Source of the DNA: Timonella sp031979385
GTDB lineage: Bacteria; Actinomycetota; Actinomycetes; Actinomycetales; Cellulomonadaceae
Direction of reading: 5' to 3'
NCBI GenBank assembly: GCA_031979385.1
Contig: DALZEF010000001.1
Span: 191,485 to 255,484 of the forward strand
DNA length: 64,000 bases
Positions 17,046 to 26,264 of the stretch are shown in pieces (position 1 is the stretch's first letter; the number at the start of each line of letters is the position of its first letter). The position numbers and the translations under genes are program-made. The notes under the pieces were generated by a model. It worked only from the letters and a program-made list of their open reading frames with translations. It was not told the origin of the DNA and did not search any database.

Positions 17046-18200
17046 TCAGGAATGCTGAGCCGGCAGACCATCTTCGTCAGGCGCCATAACGGCAAGGATG
17101 CGATTCAGGTCCTCAATCGTTGCGAACTCAACGGTGAGCTTTCCCTTGGTCTTGCCAACATCCACCTTCACGCGTGTATCGAAACGGTCCGAAAGCCGTG
17201 TGGCGAGACTTTCCGCTGCCTCATTGCGCTGCGCCCGTGCAGCACGCGTCTTCTTGACCGCGGGCTTATCCGAACCAAGTGCAACAGCCTCCTCCGTTGC
17301 GCGCACAGAGAGTCCCTCGGCAACGATACGCTGAGCAAGTCGTTCGATCTGTTCAGAGTCAGGCAAGCCAAGCAGCGCCCGCGCATGCCCGGCAGAGAGA
17401 ACATTCGCGGCAACCCTGCGTTGCACAAGCGGGGGAAGGTTCAACAACCGCAATGTGTTTGAGATCTGTGGACGCGACCGCGCAATACGAGTCGCAAGCT
17501 CCTCATGCGTGCAGCCAAAATCATCAAGCAACTGGCGGTATGCAGCAGCCTCTTCAAGTGGATTAAGAGCGCTGCGGTGCAGATTCTCAAGCAGGGCGTC
17601 TCGAAGCAGATCCTGATCTTCCGTGACACGGATGATCGCGGGGATGGAGTCAAGTCCAGCTTCTTGGGTCGCCCGCCACCGGCGTTCCCCCATGATGAGT
17701 TCGTAACCATCTTCTGCCGGCCGGACAACAACCGGCTGAAGCACACCGATCTCTCGGATCGAATCAATGAGTTCTTGGAGTTCGTCCTCGTCAAAGTTTA
17801 CGCGCGGCTGTTTTGGGTTCGGCCGAATACTTGCAACGGGCAACTCAGCAAAGTGTGCACCTGGAACCGGTAACAGTTCCACTCCCCCGTCAAGATCTGG
17901 CGTTGATGCGGAGCGTGCTGTTTCACGTGAAACATCGGATATAGGCTTTTTGGTTGCCGCCCTGCGAGAGGTGTTCTTCGCCTTCGACGGACTCGCGGAC
18001 TCCACATCAGCAGAGGTCCGGATACGTGGCGTGGATGTTAGCAACTCCCGCGCTGAGTCAGACATCAAGGACGGACGTGGAGTGCCGCGCCCTGCTGCGT
18101 TTTGGTCAGGAAAGAACACGTCAACGGGACGTTCACCCTCGGGAGTCGTGGGAATGAGTGCGCCAAGACCACGACCCAAACCACGCTTCTTTTCTGCCAC
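17046..18200 (-). CDS. parB: Chromosome partitioning protein ParB
   Basis: The 384-residue protein begins with the typical MAEKKRGLGRGLGALIP leader that stimulates ParA. The ParB/Spo0J CTPase domain follows: IRPNPKQPRVNFDEDELQEL, then GERRWRA (the GERR CTP motif), then DALLENLHRSALNPLEEA and the helix-turn-helix region TRIARSRPQISNTLRLLNLP that binds parS. A C-terminal dimerisation domain closes it. It loads on parS as a sliding clamp and, with ParA and SMC, segregates origins. A parS site lies inside its own gene (17919-17934), encoding VSRET. It is 53 bp after parA. Confidence 0.97.
   Translation of the reverse strand: MAEKKRGLGRGLGALIPTTPEGERPVDVFFPDQNAAGRGTPRPSLMSDSARELLTSTPRIRTSADVESASPSKAKNTSRRAATKKPISDVSRETARSASTPDLDGGVELLPVPGAHFAELPVASIRPNPKQPRVNFDEDELQELIDSIREIGVLQPVVVRPAEDGYELIMGERRWRATQEAGLDSIPAIIRVTEDQDLLRDALLENLHRSALNPLEEAAAYRQLLDDFGCTHEELATRIARSRPQISNTLRLLNLPPLVQRRVAANVLSAGHARALLGLPDSEQIERLAQRIVAEGLSVRATEEAVALGSDKPAVKKTRAARAQRNEAAESLATRLSDRFDTRVKVDVGKTKGKLTVEFATIEDLNRILAVMAPDEDGLPAQHS
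17919..17934. promoter_or_regulatory. parS: parS site 1, inside parB
   Basis: This is a perfect TGTTTCACGTGAAACA, the bacterial ParB binding palindrome. It is translated on the minus strand as VSRET in ParB. Confidence 0.95.
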
Positions 18201-18253
18201 GATGGATCCTCCATAGTTGTATACATTTTCCGCCGCAGCGGAGTGGAAATGGG

Positions 18254-19228
18254 TCAGTTACGAACGGCTAACTCATACGCAGCCTGACGATACGCAAGAG
18301 CACCCGTCGATGTCGGTTCATAGGTGACCACCGACTGCCCGTAGGAAGGAGCCTCGGATATACGCACCGAGCGCGGGATCGTCGTCTCTAGGGTCTGTTC
18401 ACCAAAGTGGTCGCGCACCTCTTGAGCAACTTGCTGAGCAAGATTCGTACGCGCATCGAACATGGTCAACAAAATTGTCGATACATGAAGTTCAGGGTTC
18501 AGGTGCTGTTGAATCATTGTGATCGTCTTGAGTAGTTGGCTCAAACCCTCAAGTGCGTAGTACTCGCACTGAATCGGAATAAGCACTTCACGCCCCGTCA
18601 CAAACGCATTCAGTGTCAACAGTCCGAGGCTCGGTGGGCAGTCCACGAGAACATAGTCGAGTCGCGGAAGGCCCGCCTGTTCGCGTTCAAGCACGTACTC
18701 ATCCACTGCCCGGCGAAGCCTTGTTTCACGTGAAACAAGCGACACCAGTTCGATCTCAGCACCTGAGAGGTCAATCGTCGCGGGGACCACGAGTAGATTC
18801 TCAAAATCGGGACACTGAGTTATCGCGTAACTGAGCGGCTCCTCATTGACTAGGACATCGTAGACCGAGGGGATTCCCGCGCGATGGTCCACTCCAAGCG
18901 CTGTTGAGGCATTGCCCTGTGGATCGGAGTCAATGACCAGAACGCTCAGTCCGCCCTGTGCGAGTGCCGCGGCCAAATTCACAGTCGAGGTGGTCTTCCC
19001 TACCCCACCCTTTTGATTCGCAACCGTGATGATGCGTGTCCGGTCAGGCCGGGGGAACTGCAGCCCTTGCAGTGACACTCTTCTACGGGTATCCTCGGCA
19101 AGTTGCACAGCCAGTGGAGTGGACTCATCTACCTCGGGTAGAGACCTGAGGATCTCTTCCACCCTCACTGCTCGCTCGCCAGATCCGGTACTGAGCTGGC
19201 TGTGCTGTACTGACGAGTCGGTAGACAC
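18254..19228 (-). CDS. parA: Chromosome partitioning ATPase ParA
   Basis: I chose the GTG at 19228 (324 residues) because GGAGGGG lies 6-8 bases before it; an open frame runs on to 19459 without such a site. The deviant Walker A motif VANQKGGVGKTTSTVNLAAALA is at about residues 71-92, followed by LVIDSDPQGN (Walker A'), YVLVDCPPSLGLLT (Walker B) and a C-terminal RVSEAPS-type segment (SVRISEAPSYGQSV). ParA forms ATP-dependent dimers on the nucleoid and pulls ParB-parS complexes. It precedes parB on the minus strand and contains one parS site. Confidence 0.97.
   Translation of the reverse strand: MSTDSSVQHSQLSTGSGERAVRVEEILRSLPEVDESTPLAVQLAEDTRRRVSLQGLQFPRPDRTRIITVANQKGGVGKTTSTVNLAAALAQGGLSVLVIDSDPQGNASTALGVDHRAGIPSVYDVLVNEEPLSYAITQCPDFENLLVVPATIDLSGAEIELVSLVSRETRLRRAVDEYVLEREQAGLPRLDYVLVDCPPSLGLLTLNAFVTGREVLIPIQCEYYALEGLSQLLKTITMIQQHLNPELHVSTILLTMFDARTNLAQQVAQEVRDHFGEQTLETTIPRSVRISEAPSYGQSVVTYEPTSTGALAYRQAAYELAVRN
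18722..18737. promoter_or_regulatory. parS: parS site 2, inside parA
   Basis: This is a perfect 16-bp parS palindrome, translated as VSRET in ParA. Confidence 0.95.
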
Positions 19229-19408
19229 GTAAGTCCCCTCCAAAGCTGGGATTGGTACTTGAGAAACGACTACCCTCATTTGATCACCGACCACTGACAT
19301 TTCACGTGGGATCAAAATGGGCAACAGTTCAACGATACTTTGTGTGACGCCGCATTGCAGTCTTCCACACAACATATCCTTGTGATTATCGTTCGACTCA
19401 CAACGAAA

Positions 19409-19444
19409 AGTGGGGTGATGTTTCACGTGAAACATCACCCCACT
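19409..19444. promoter_or_regulatory. parS: parS site 3 inside a 36-bp perfect palindrome
   Basis: The 16-bp parS core is 19419-19434. Perfect dyad symmetry extends 10 bases further on each side (18-base arms with no loop). It lies between rsmG and parA and could also act as a transcription terminator for rsmG. Confidence 0.93.
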
Positions 19445-19621
19445 CGATTGCAACCTCATTCATCGCTCAGGTATTGAGTCAACGGCCTCTGGGCCGACAT
19501 CATAGGGCAGTCACCATTGGTTGGACACGATGTACCCTCCACCGGAAATCGCACCGTGAGCAGCATGTAGTTTCAAACGATCAACTGGCGCACTTGTGCG
19601 TGTTTCCACGCATCAAAATGA

Positions 19622-20251
19622 TTACTTACCCCGTATCGTTCGCAGTACCGTCGTTGTCTCCACGCCAACAATGGTGCCCGCGCTGAGGATTTCAGGTTCA
19701 CTGCACTTGAACTTGCGCAGAACCTTACGAGCCGGTTCGATCTCATCAGCCACAGATCGACCCTTGAGCAACACCATCTCACCACCGGTACGGAGTAGTG
19801 GTAGCGCCCAACGCGACAGCTTGTCGAGCGCAGCCACTGCACGCGCCGTGACCGCGTCCGCTTCGAATGCATCATGGAACTCCTCGGCGCGTCCACGAAG
19901 GACCTCGACGTTGGGCAACCCCACTTCTTGGACCATCTCGCTCAGCCAGGTGCAGCGGCGCTCCATTGGCTCGATAAGCTTCACGGACGCTTCTGGAAGC
20001 ATGCACCCGATAATGATGCCTGGCAGTCCAGCGCCAGACCCGATATCAACGATAGTCCCGGATGAAGGCAGATACCGCACCACGGCAGCAGAGTTCAGGA
20101 TGTGGCGTTCCCATAGTCGGTCCAACTCGCGCGGGCCGATAAGCCCACGCATCTCGCCTTGAACCGCCAGTTCATCCGCATACGTGGCAACCTTCTCGAA
20201 TGAGTCTCCGAAGAATTCCACTACCCTCTCTGGGTTGAGTGTCGCGTCCAT
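19622..20251 (-). CDS. rsmG: 16S rRNA (guanine527-N7)-methyltransferase RsmG (GidB)
   Basis: The 209-residue protein is an S-adenosylmethionine methyltransferase that modifies G527 of 16S rRNA. Marks are YADELAVQGEMRGLIGPRELDRLWERHILNS near residues 20-50, the SAM-binding IVDIGSGAGLPGI at about 65-77, and LIEPMERRCTWL. GGAG lies 5 bases before the ATG. It sits between jag and parA on the minus strand, the conserved order; parS palindromes flank it on both sides. Confidence 0.96.
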   Translation of the reverse strand: MDATLNPERVVEFFGDSFEKVATYADELAVQGEMRGLIGPRELDRLWERHILNSAAVVRYLPSSGTIVDIGSGAGLPGIIIGCMLPEASVKLIEPMERRCTWLSEMVQEVGLPNVEVLRGRAEEFHDAFEADAVTARAVAALDKLSRWALPLLRTGGEMVLLKGRSVADEIEPARKVLRKFKCSEPEILSAGTIVGVETTTVLRTIRGK

Positions 20252-20269
20252 AAAACTCCAATCAATACA

Positions 20270-20309
20270 CGAGGGTCTGCATGTTTCACGTGAAACATGC
20301 AGACCCTCG
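20270..20309. promoter_or_regulatory. parS: parS site 4 inside a 40-bp perfect palindrome
   Basis: The parS core is 20282-20297; the palindrome has 20-base perfect arms and no loop. It fills most of the 70 bp between jag and rsmG. Confidence 0.93.
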
Positions 20310-20321
20310 AGCTACGCAAGA

Positions 20322-20828
20322 TTACTGTGCTGGTGAGATCTCAATGTATCGATCTGGGTCAACACCGTGCGACTCCGAGGAAAGTCCTGCGGCTGTCACG
20401 ACGTCGTGTACGACTTTACGTTCAAAGGCATTCAAAGGTTCTAGAGCCACCTTGCGCCCTGTCTCCTGGACCTTCGCGATCGCGTTGTTTGCGAGGATGG
20501 TCAACTCTGCCTTGCGCCCTGCACGGAATCCAGCGATATCCAACATCAGTCGGCTCCGCTCCCCTGTCTTCGCCTGAACTGCGAGTCGAGTCAATTCCTG
20601 GATGGAATCCAGAACCTCGCCTTCGCGCCCTACAAGGTGCTTCACGCCGGTTGGATCATCGGCGACGATCGCGAGTGCAGCACGACCGTGTTCGACGTCT
20701 ATCTCAATATCGCCATCGAGGTCTGCGATGTCGAGCAACTCTTCAAGATAGTCTGCCGCGACCTCGCCCTCTTCCTCGAGCATTGAAACGCGGCTACGAG
20801 AGTTAGACCCCTCGGACTTGGGTGCCAT
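20322..20828 (-). CDS. jag: Jag/KhpB RNA-binding protein (KH and R3H domains)
   Basis: With the start at 20828, which has CAGGAG 5 bases upstream, the protein has 168 residues; an upstream ATG at 20849 lacks a site. It has a KH-like domain (VKHLVGREGEVLDSIQELTRLAVQ, about 75-100) with a GREG loop, and an R3H domain at the C-terminus (VALEPLNAFERKVVHDVVTA, about 130-150). It binds RNA and in other bacteria influences cell wall and division. It follows yidC in the usual rnpA-yidD-yidC-jag order. Confidence 0.93.
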   Translation of the reverse strand: MAPKSEGSNSRSRVSMLEEEGEVAADYLEELLDIADLDGDIEIDVEHGRAALAIVADDPTGVKHLVGREGEVLDSIQELTRLAVQAKTGERSRLMLDIAGFRAGRKAELTILANNAIAKVQETGRKVALEPLNAFERKVVHDVVTAAGLSSESHGVDPDRYIEISPAQ

Positions 20829-20867
20829 GTTTTCTCCTGTAAAACTCATGAACTACTGATGCAAAAA

Positions 20868-21803
20868 CTATTTCTTCTTCTTGCGGTTCTTCCGCTGCGG
20901 CTGCTGGCGTTGTCCACGTGGAGCCTCAATGATGACCGGCTTGTCCTCCTCGAGAACGATACCCTTGGCGGCGGCCTTGCGCGCCTTGCGCTCATTCAGA
21001 CGACGCTCCGCTTCCGAACCCGGGGTTGGCATGCGGCTAATCGTGTAATACTGCTGACCGGTTGACCAGAGGTTGGTGACAACCCAGTAAATGAGAACAC
21101 CAATCGGGAAGTTCACACCGGAGATCATCATCATGGCTGGCATCATGTAGAGCATGATCTTCTGAGTCTGAGCCATCGGGCCTTCGAGGGCAGCCGGTGG
21201 CATGTTCTTCATCGTTAGCTGGCGCTGGGTGATGTAGAGGGTTGCAGACATCAGAACGATCAGAATCGCTGCGATGACCTTGGTCGTGGGATCGGTCGGC
21301 TCGTGTAGGAATGTACCGGACAGTGGTGCGCCAAAGAGGGCCGAGTTCTCAGCAGCTTGCGCAACAGCCTGGTTAATTGGGCCGATCGCGTCGCGATTTC
21401 CCTCGGCGATGTTGGAGAGATTGCGCAGGACGTTGAACAGTCCGAAGAAGATCGGCATCTGCAGCAGGATTGGCATACACGAGGCCATCGGGTTCGTACC
21501 GTGTTTGCGGTAGAGCTCCATGGTCTCGCGGCCCATGGCTTCACGCGACGCAGGGTCCTGGCGGGTCTTGTACTTCTTCTGAATAGCCTGCAGTTCAGGC
21601 TGGATCATTTGCATCGCGCGCGATGCCTTGATCTGCTTGAAGAACAGCGGGATCAGGATGATACGGACAACCAGTGTCAGTCCCACGATTGAAAGTACCC
21701 AGGCGGCACCCTCACCGTCGGGGAGACCTAGAAACACGAAGAACTTGTGGCAAAGATACATAATCCATGCCACTGCCCATTCGATGGGGTAAAGAATGTT
21801 CAT
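20868..21803 (-). CDS. yidC: Membrane protein insertase YidC (Oxa1 family)
   Basis: Starting at 21803 gives 311 residues; an ATG at 21833 is also in frame. The protein opens with the two helices around NILYPIEWAVAWIMYL, has the first core helix VLSIVGLTLVVRIILIPLFFKQ (with the conserved groove arginine), the coiled cytoplasmic loop MQMIQPELQAIQKKY, and the later helices containing PIFFGLFNVLRNL. The C-terminus is highly basic (RKNRKKKK), as expected for ribosome contact. It inserts membrane proteins alone or with SecYEG. Confidence 0.96.
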   Translation of the reverse strand: MNILYPIEWAVAWIMYLCHKFFVFLGLPDGEGAAWVLSIVGLTLVVRIILIPLFFKQIKASRAMQMIQPELQAIQKKYKTRQDPASREAMGRETMELYRKHGTNPMASCMPILLQMPIFFGLFNVLRNLSNIAEGNRDAIGPINQAVAQAAENSALFGAPLSGTFLHEPTDPTTKVIAAILIVLMSATLYITQRQLTMKNMPPAALEGPMAQTQKIMLYMMPAMMMISGVNFPIGVLIYWVVTNLWSTGQQYYTISRMPTPGSEAERRLNERKARKAAAKGIVLEEDKPVIIEAPRGQRQQPQRKNRKKKK

Positions 21804-21878
21804 CTGGTTCACTCTCAACTGCGAGCACGCCATGGGTGGCTGCTCTTAAGCCAATACGCAACTGAACTGTGCGCTGTT

Positions 21879-22124
21879 TTAAGGTTTATTCTTCTTTGGT
21901 GGAACGTCATCAACGCCACCGAGGTTCCAAGGGTTACATCTCAGCAATCGCCATGCTGCGAGTCCGGTTCCCTTGAAGACTCCGTGTATTTCAAGTGCTT
22001 CAACCGCGTATCTAGAACACGACGGGTAAAACCGGCATCGTGGTCCACTCAGTGGTGAGATGTATCGCTGATACAAACGTATGAGTCCGACCAACGTTCT
22101 CTTGGGAACTTCACGTAACCTCAC
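21879..22124 (-). CDS. yidD: Membrane protein insertion efficiency factor YidD
   Basis: The 81-residue protein has the family motif GLIRLYQRYISPLSGPRCRFYPSCSRYAVEALEIHG with the conserved cysteines of FYPSCS, and ends in RCNPWNLGGVDDVPP. It is a small amphipathic helper thought to aid YidC. Its GTG start overlaps the rnpA stop by 4 bases. Confidence 0.95.
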   Translation of the reverse strand: MRLREVPKRTLVGLIRLYQRYISPLSGPRCRFYPSCSRYAVEALEIHGVFKGTGLAAWRLLRCNPWNLGGVDDVPPKKNKP

Positions 22125-22486
22125 GCTTTGTCCACGACCTTCCCAGAAAACGACAGTACTTTGTCGATACAGGCACCGAAATCGCGACTCAGTTTCGCAT
22201 GATCAGCCTGTGCGGCCTGTGGTAGTGCTCGCACTACCATCATTGAACCGGCTGGAAGCTGTGACAGGTGTCCACGAACGATCGAACGCAGCCGACGCTT
22301 CACAAGGTTGCGGGTGACCGCGTTCCCAATAGCCTTAGATACAACAAAACCGACCAGTGGTGCGTTCTGATTCTCCGCCGTCGCGGCAAAGTGAACGACC
22401 ATGGTCGATTTTCCTGTACGCACACCAGACTTCACCGTCTGACCGAATTGATCAGATCGGCGCATTCGGTGCGCCGTATTTAGCAC
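22121..22486 (-). CDS. rnpA: Ribonuclease P protein component
   Basis: The 121-residue basic protein assists the RNase P RNA in trimming 5' leaders from tRNA precursors. The conserved block KAIGNAVTRNLVKRRLRSIVR (RNR motif) is at about residues 54-74, and VVRALPQAAQA follows. The GTG at 22486 is five bases from the rpmH stop, so it is coupled to rpmH. Its stop overlaps yidD. Confidence 0.95.
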   Translation of the reverse strand: MLNTAHRMRRSDQFGQTVKSGVRTGKSTMVVHFAATAENQNAPLVGFVVSKAIGNAVTRNLVKRRLRSIVRGHLSQLPAGSMMVVRALPQAAQADHAKLSRDFGACIDKVLSFSGKVVDKA

Positions 22487-22491
22487 CGAGC

Positions 22492-22629
22492 TCAGGCAGA
22501 GAGCTCAGCACGACCCTTACGGCGGCGTGCTGCGAGAATCGCGCGACCAGCGCGGGTACGCATACGCAGACGGAAACCGTGGGTCTTCGCACGACGCCGG
22601 TTGTTCGGCTGGAAGGTCCGCTTGCTCAC
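22492..22629 (-). CDS. rpmH: 50S ribosomal protein L34
   Basis: A 45-residue, very basic protein read from a GTG start at 22629 with a GGAG site upstream. It begins SKRTFQPNNRRRAKTHGFRLR, has RTRAGRAILAARRRKGR, and ends ELSA, the standard L34 sequence. It is the first gene of the minus-strand rpmH-rnpA-yidD-yidC series facing dnaA. Confidence 0.96.
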   Translation of the reverse strand: MSKRTFQPNNRRRAKTHGFRLRMRTRAGRAILAARRRKGRAELSA

Positions 22630-23213
22630 GAGGTACTCCAATAAGTTGTTCTGACATGTCCGTGGTGGACATGAGGCTTAAGTGCATTCCTGCTCTTCGG
22701 AGTGATCCTCAAGAGCCCATCACGCCCGGAAGTGCCCCACTTTAGGGCATAGCGAAATTACTTGGAATGGCCTTAAAACGTTACGCCAGAACTTATCTGC
22801 TGGTCAATCGAAATGGCAAACTGCAGCCTGTGTCAATGGTCACCATCGTCGGGACTCCCTCGAGGGGTCCGTCGCATTCTTGTCACCCTCGACGGGGTGT
22901 CGTGGAACCGGACAGTTGTCACCCACAACTTATACACAGACCCAAACGAGTGCTGTGGATAACTTATCTAGATGTGGAAACTTTGTCCACACTATCACCG
23001 TAAAACTACATGAGTGCAACTTACTGATCCCTGTTGATCCCAGAAAACTCGGGTATTAGGCTACGGAGGAGCAGATACCCACAGCCTGTGGAAAACTTTG
23101 TGGATGACCAGTTCTGTGGGAGACTTGGTTACCGCTCTCTGGCAGTTTTAATCCACAGTTGTTGAAGGTGGGCTTCCACAGTTGAAACGTAAACACCGTG
23201 AGGACTTCATTAA
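22630..23213. other. rpmH-dnaA intergenic region with DnaA boxes
   Basis: These 584 bp between the divergent rpmH and dnaA contain one perfect DnaA box (TGTGGATAA, 22954-22962), TTATACACA at 22930-22938, and weaker matches at 23087-23095, 23099-23107 and 23149-23157. They must also carry both promoters and may form part of a bipartite origin or the dnaA autoregulatory site. No other gene was seen. Confidence 0.75.
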
Positions 23214-24644
23214 GTGACTTCGCAAGATGAATCCATCGACGCGCTCTGGCAGCGGGTCCTTGAAGTTTTAGCAACCGATCCAGACGTGACGCCCCGCGTC
23301 CTCGCTTCGGTCAAGATGGCCAAGGTTCTGGGAATCATCAATGGCACCGTCATCATCAACGTGCAGAGCGAAGTCCAGCGCGACTTCCTGCAAAGTCGGG
23401 CCTCTGACGGTGTGGTCGAGGCTCTTTCCCGTGAGTTGGGAACTGAGGCTCGTTTCGCTATTACCGTTGATCCGACGCTCGAGGTAGAGCCTGAGCCTGA
23501 TCTGACGTTGCCAATCGTTGTGCAAGAACCTGAGGAAGTGGCTCTGGCCACTCATGCCGAGCCCGCTATCGAGGTGCCATCCACTACCGTCCCTGGTGCA
23601 GCGAACGACGACAACCGGCTCAACCCGAAGTACACCTTCGAGTCTTTCGTCATCGGCGCCTCCAACCGGTTCGCACACGCTGCTGCAGCGGCAGTGGCAG
23701 AAGCCCCTGCAAAGGCTTACAACCCCCTGTTTATCTACGGTGGCTCAGGCTTGGGAAAAACGCACCTGCTACACGCAATCGGCAACTACGTGCTCAATCT
23801 CTATCCCAATGCCAAGGTCAAGTATGTTAACTCGGAAGAGTTCACGAACGACTTCATTAACTCGATTCGTGATGAGAAGGCGGGAGCTTTCCAGCGCCGC
23901 CACCGCGAGGTCGATTTCCTCATGATCGATGACATCCAGTTCCTCCAGGGCAAAGAAGCCACAATGGAGGAGTTCTTCCACACCTTCAATACCCTGCACA
24001 ACGCGAACAAACAGGTCGTGATCACCTCCGATCTTCCTCCCAAGCAACTCAACGGCTTTGAGGATCGCCTACGTTCACGCTTTGAGTGGGGACTGATCAC
24101 CGATGTTCAGCCACCGGACCTTGAAACCCGTATCGCAATTTTGCGGAAGAAGGCTGCCAACGAAAACCTTGCAGCCCCGGATGATGTCCTCGAATACATC
24201 GCATCCAAGATTTCCTCGAACATTCGCGAGCTCGAGGGCGCCCTGATCCGTGTGACTGCGTTTGCGAACCTCAACCGGCAACCGGTTGATCTGGCGTTAG
24301 CCGAGATAGTGCTCAAGGATCTCATCACGGACGATGAGGCGTCACAGATCACGGCTTCCTCGGTTATCGCACAGACTGCTGCCTACTTTGGCCTGACCAT
24401 TGAGGACCTGTGTGGCACATCACGGTCACGGGTGCTTGTCACCGCACGTCAGATCGCGATGTATCTGTGTCGCGAGCTCACAGATCTGTCCCTTCCAAAG
24501 ATTGGGCAGCAATTCGGCGGACGCGATCACACGACCGTCATGCATGCGAACAAGAAGATCACTGAGCAGATGGCAGAGCGACGTTCCACCTACAACCAGG
24601 TCACGGAACTCACGAGCAGGATCAAGCAGCAGCATCGTGGTTAA
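23214..24644 (+). CDS. dnaA: Chromosomal replication initiator protein DnaA
   Basis: The 476-residue protein has domain I (SIDALWQRVLEVL), a short variable linker (about 85-125), the AAA+ domain from NPKYTFESFVIGASNRFAHAAA with Walker A GGSGLGKTHLL, Walker B FLMIDDIQFLQG, and the C-terminal DNA-binding domain with TSRSRVLVTARQIAMYLCREL and the signature GGRDHTTVMHA. It binds DnaA boxes and melts the origin. The GTG start is used. DnaA boxes lie on both sides, so autoregulation is probable. Confidence 0.98.
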   Translation: MTSQDESIDALWQRVLEVLATDPDVTPRVLASVKMAKVLGIINGTVIINVQSEVQRDFLQSRASDGVVEALSRELGTEARFAITVDPTLEVEPEPDLTLPIVVQEPEEVALATHAEPAIEVPSTTVPGAANDDNRLNPKYTFESFVIGASNRFAHAAAAAVAEAPAKAYNPLFIYGGSGLGKTHLLHAIGNYVLNLYPNAKVKYVNSEEFTNDFINSIRDEKAGAFQRRHREVDFLMIDDIQFLQGKEATMEEFFHTFNTLHNANKQVVITSDLPPKQLNGFEDRLRSRFEWGLITDVQPPDLETRIAILRKKAANENLAAPDDVLEYIASKISSNIRELEGALIRVTAFANLNRQPVDLALAEIVLKDLITDDEASQITASSVIAQTAAYFGLTIEDLCGTSRSRVLVTARQIAMYLCRELTDLSLPKIGQQFGGRDHTTVMHANKKITEQMAERRSTYNQVTELTSRIKQQHRG

Positions 24645-25116
24645 TGGCCGGAACAACCTCTCAGACACGCCGTTACGATCCGTCCTGACGAACGAAATGA
24701 CCAAAATCACCCCATCCACAGCTGTGTATAACTCTGGGGAAAACCTTGGGACAAACAGTCCGATGTTGTGCACAGGGTGAGCCGAATCTGTGGATAGAGA
24801 ACTGGACAAAATCGTGAATTCACCGGTGCCGCGTTTGATTCACAACTTGTCCCCTTCCACATTCACAACCAAGACTGTGGATAATTCAACGAAAATCGAG
24901 GTTATCCACATGATCCACAACCCCTAACACGACTACTAACCCTTAACTTTGGAGATTTCCACACACCTTCAAAAAGGCTTGGGCCTGAACCAAGCGGTCT
25001 CGTGCACGCAAGATCAAATTCAAGCACTAGAAGGCCTGGAAGTTCCGTGAACGACCACTAGACTTGACCTAGTATCCACAGACATATCTGAGCAACTCTG
25101 CTCGAGAGGAGTACAC
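24645..25116. other. oriC: Replication origin region (oriC) between dnaA and dnaN
   Basis: The 472-bp spacer has perfect DnaA boxes TGTGGATAA (24876-24884) and TTATCCACA (24902-24910) and near matches at 24712-24720, 24723-24731, 24789-24797 and 24911-24919. The location between dnaA and dnaN and the strand switch at rpmH/dnaA support the assignment. A specific DNA unwinding element was not identified with confidence. Confidence 0.85.
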
Positions 25117-26247
25117 ATGAAGTTCCGGGTCGAACGAGATGTTCTCGCGGAAGCAGTTACCTGGACCGCCCGTACTCTGCCCAACCGCCCTCCAGCTCCG
25201 GTGCTGGCCGGTGTTCGCATCGAAGCGACGAACGAAGGAATACTGAATCTCGCTTCCTTCGACTACGAGGTATCTGCTCGCTCAGAGATTCCCGCTGAGG
25301 TCATTGAGCCGGGCACGGTTCTCGTCTCTGGTCGTCTTTTGGCTGAGATCTCGCGTGCGCTACCGAACAAGCCTGTTGATGTCACTGTTGAGGGCACGAA
25401 GGTATCCGTTGTGTGCGGCGCTTCTCGATTCACACTTCTGACAATGCCCGTTGAGGAGTATCCATCCCTGCCGAACATGCCTGAGGTCACCGGTGTGGTT
25501 GCCGGCGATGTTCTGACTGAGGCAGTCAATCAGGTCACCGTTGCGGCATCGCGCGATGACACCCTTCCGCTGTTGACAGGCGTGCGTGTGGAGATCGAGG
25601 GAGAGAAGGTCACTCTCCTGTCCACTGACCGTTACCGGCTGGCGTTGCGTGAACTGGTGTGGAAACCTGCATCTCCGTCGATCTCCACAGTGGCTCTGGT
25701 TCGAGCACGCACCTTGAACGATGTTGCCAAGTCTCTTGGAGCTTCAGGCGACGTCAACATTGCTCTTTCGAATGGTCCCGGCGTTGATCTGATTGGTTTC
25801 GAGGCGGGCGGACGGCACACCACCTCGCTTTTGGTTGAAGGCGATTACCCACCGGTTCGTCGTCTCTTCCCCGACGAGACCCCGATCCACGCGGTCGTCG
25901 CACGTCAACCACTCATCGAGGCTGCTAAGCGTGTCTCTCTCGTGGCAGAGCGCAACACTCCCATCCGTCTGAATTTCTCCGAGGGCCAGGTTGTACTGGA
26001 CGCGGGTCAGGGCGATGATGCGCAGGCATCCGAAGCACTTGAGTCTGTCCTTGAAGGAGAGGACATTTCAGTTGCGTTCAACCCACAATTCCTACTGGAC
26101 GGGTTGAACGCGCTCAGCACGGACTTTGTGCGGTTGAGTTTCACTCACGCAAGCAAACCAGTTGAGTTCACGGGTCAGGAATCGCTTGAGGGCGAGGACT
26201 CCAAGGAGTACCGTTACCTTCTCGTTCCCATCCGGTTCGCCAACTGA
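25117..26247 (+). CDS. dnaN: DNA polymerase III beta sliding clamp
   Basis: The 376-residue protein shows the three-domain clamp: MKFRVERDVLAEAVTWTARTLPNRPPAPVLAGV at the start, the middle AVNQVTVAASRDDTLPLLTGVRVE with LLSTDRYRLALREL, and the end region AFNPQFLLDGLNAL and YRYLLVPIRF. It rings DNA and gives the polymerase processivity. A GAGAGGAG ribosome site is 8 bases before the ATG. It is followed by a parS palindrome, then recF. Confidence 0.98.
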   Translation: MKFRVERDVLAEAVTWTARTLPNRPPAPVLAGVRIEATNEGILNLASFDYEVSARSEIPAEVIEPGTVLVSGRLLAEISRALPNKPVDVTVEGTKVSVVCGASRFTLLTMPVEEYPSLPNMPEVTGVVAGDVLTEAVNQVTVAASRDDTLPLLTGVRVEIEGEKVTLLSTDRYRLALRELVWKPASPSISTVALVRARTLNDVAKSLGASGDVNIALSNGPGVDLIGFEAGGRHTTSLLVEGDYPPVRRLFPDETPIHAVVARQPLIEAAKRVSLVAERNTPIRLNFSEGQVVLDAGQGDDAQASEALESVLEGEDISVAFNPQFLLDGLNALSTDFVRLSFTHASKPVEFTGQESLEGEDSKEYRYLLVPIRFAN

Positions 26248-26264
26248 GCGCACATTGCGAATGA

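Noticed and set aside
16995..17462. 155-codon plus-strand frame at the 3' end of parB
   Set aside because: It is the antisense shadow of ParB, whose sequence is unambiguous; it has no family match or ribosome site.
19298..19313. Seventh parS-like sequence (ATTTCACGTGGGATC)
   Set aside because: Only the left half and centre match; the right half has several mismatches, so ParB binding is doubtful.
19229..19459. N-terminal extension of ParA to 19459
   Set aside because: It would translate through a parS palindrome (MFHVKH) and lacks a ribosome site, whereas GGAGGGG precedes the GTG at 19228.
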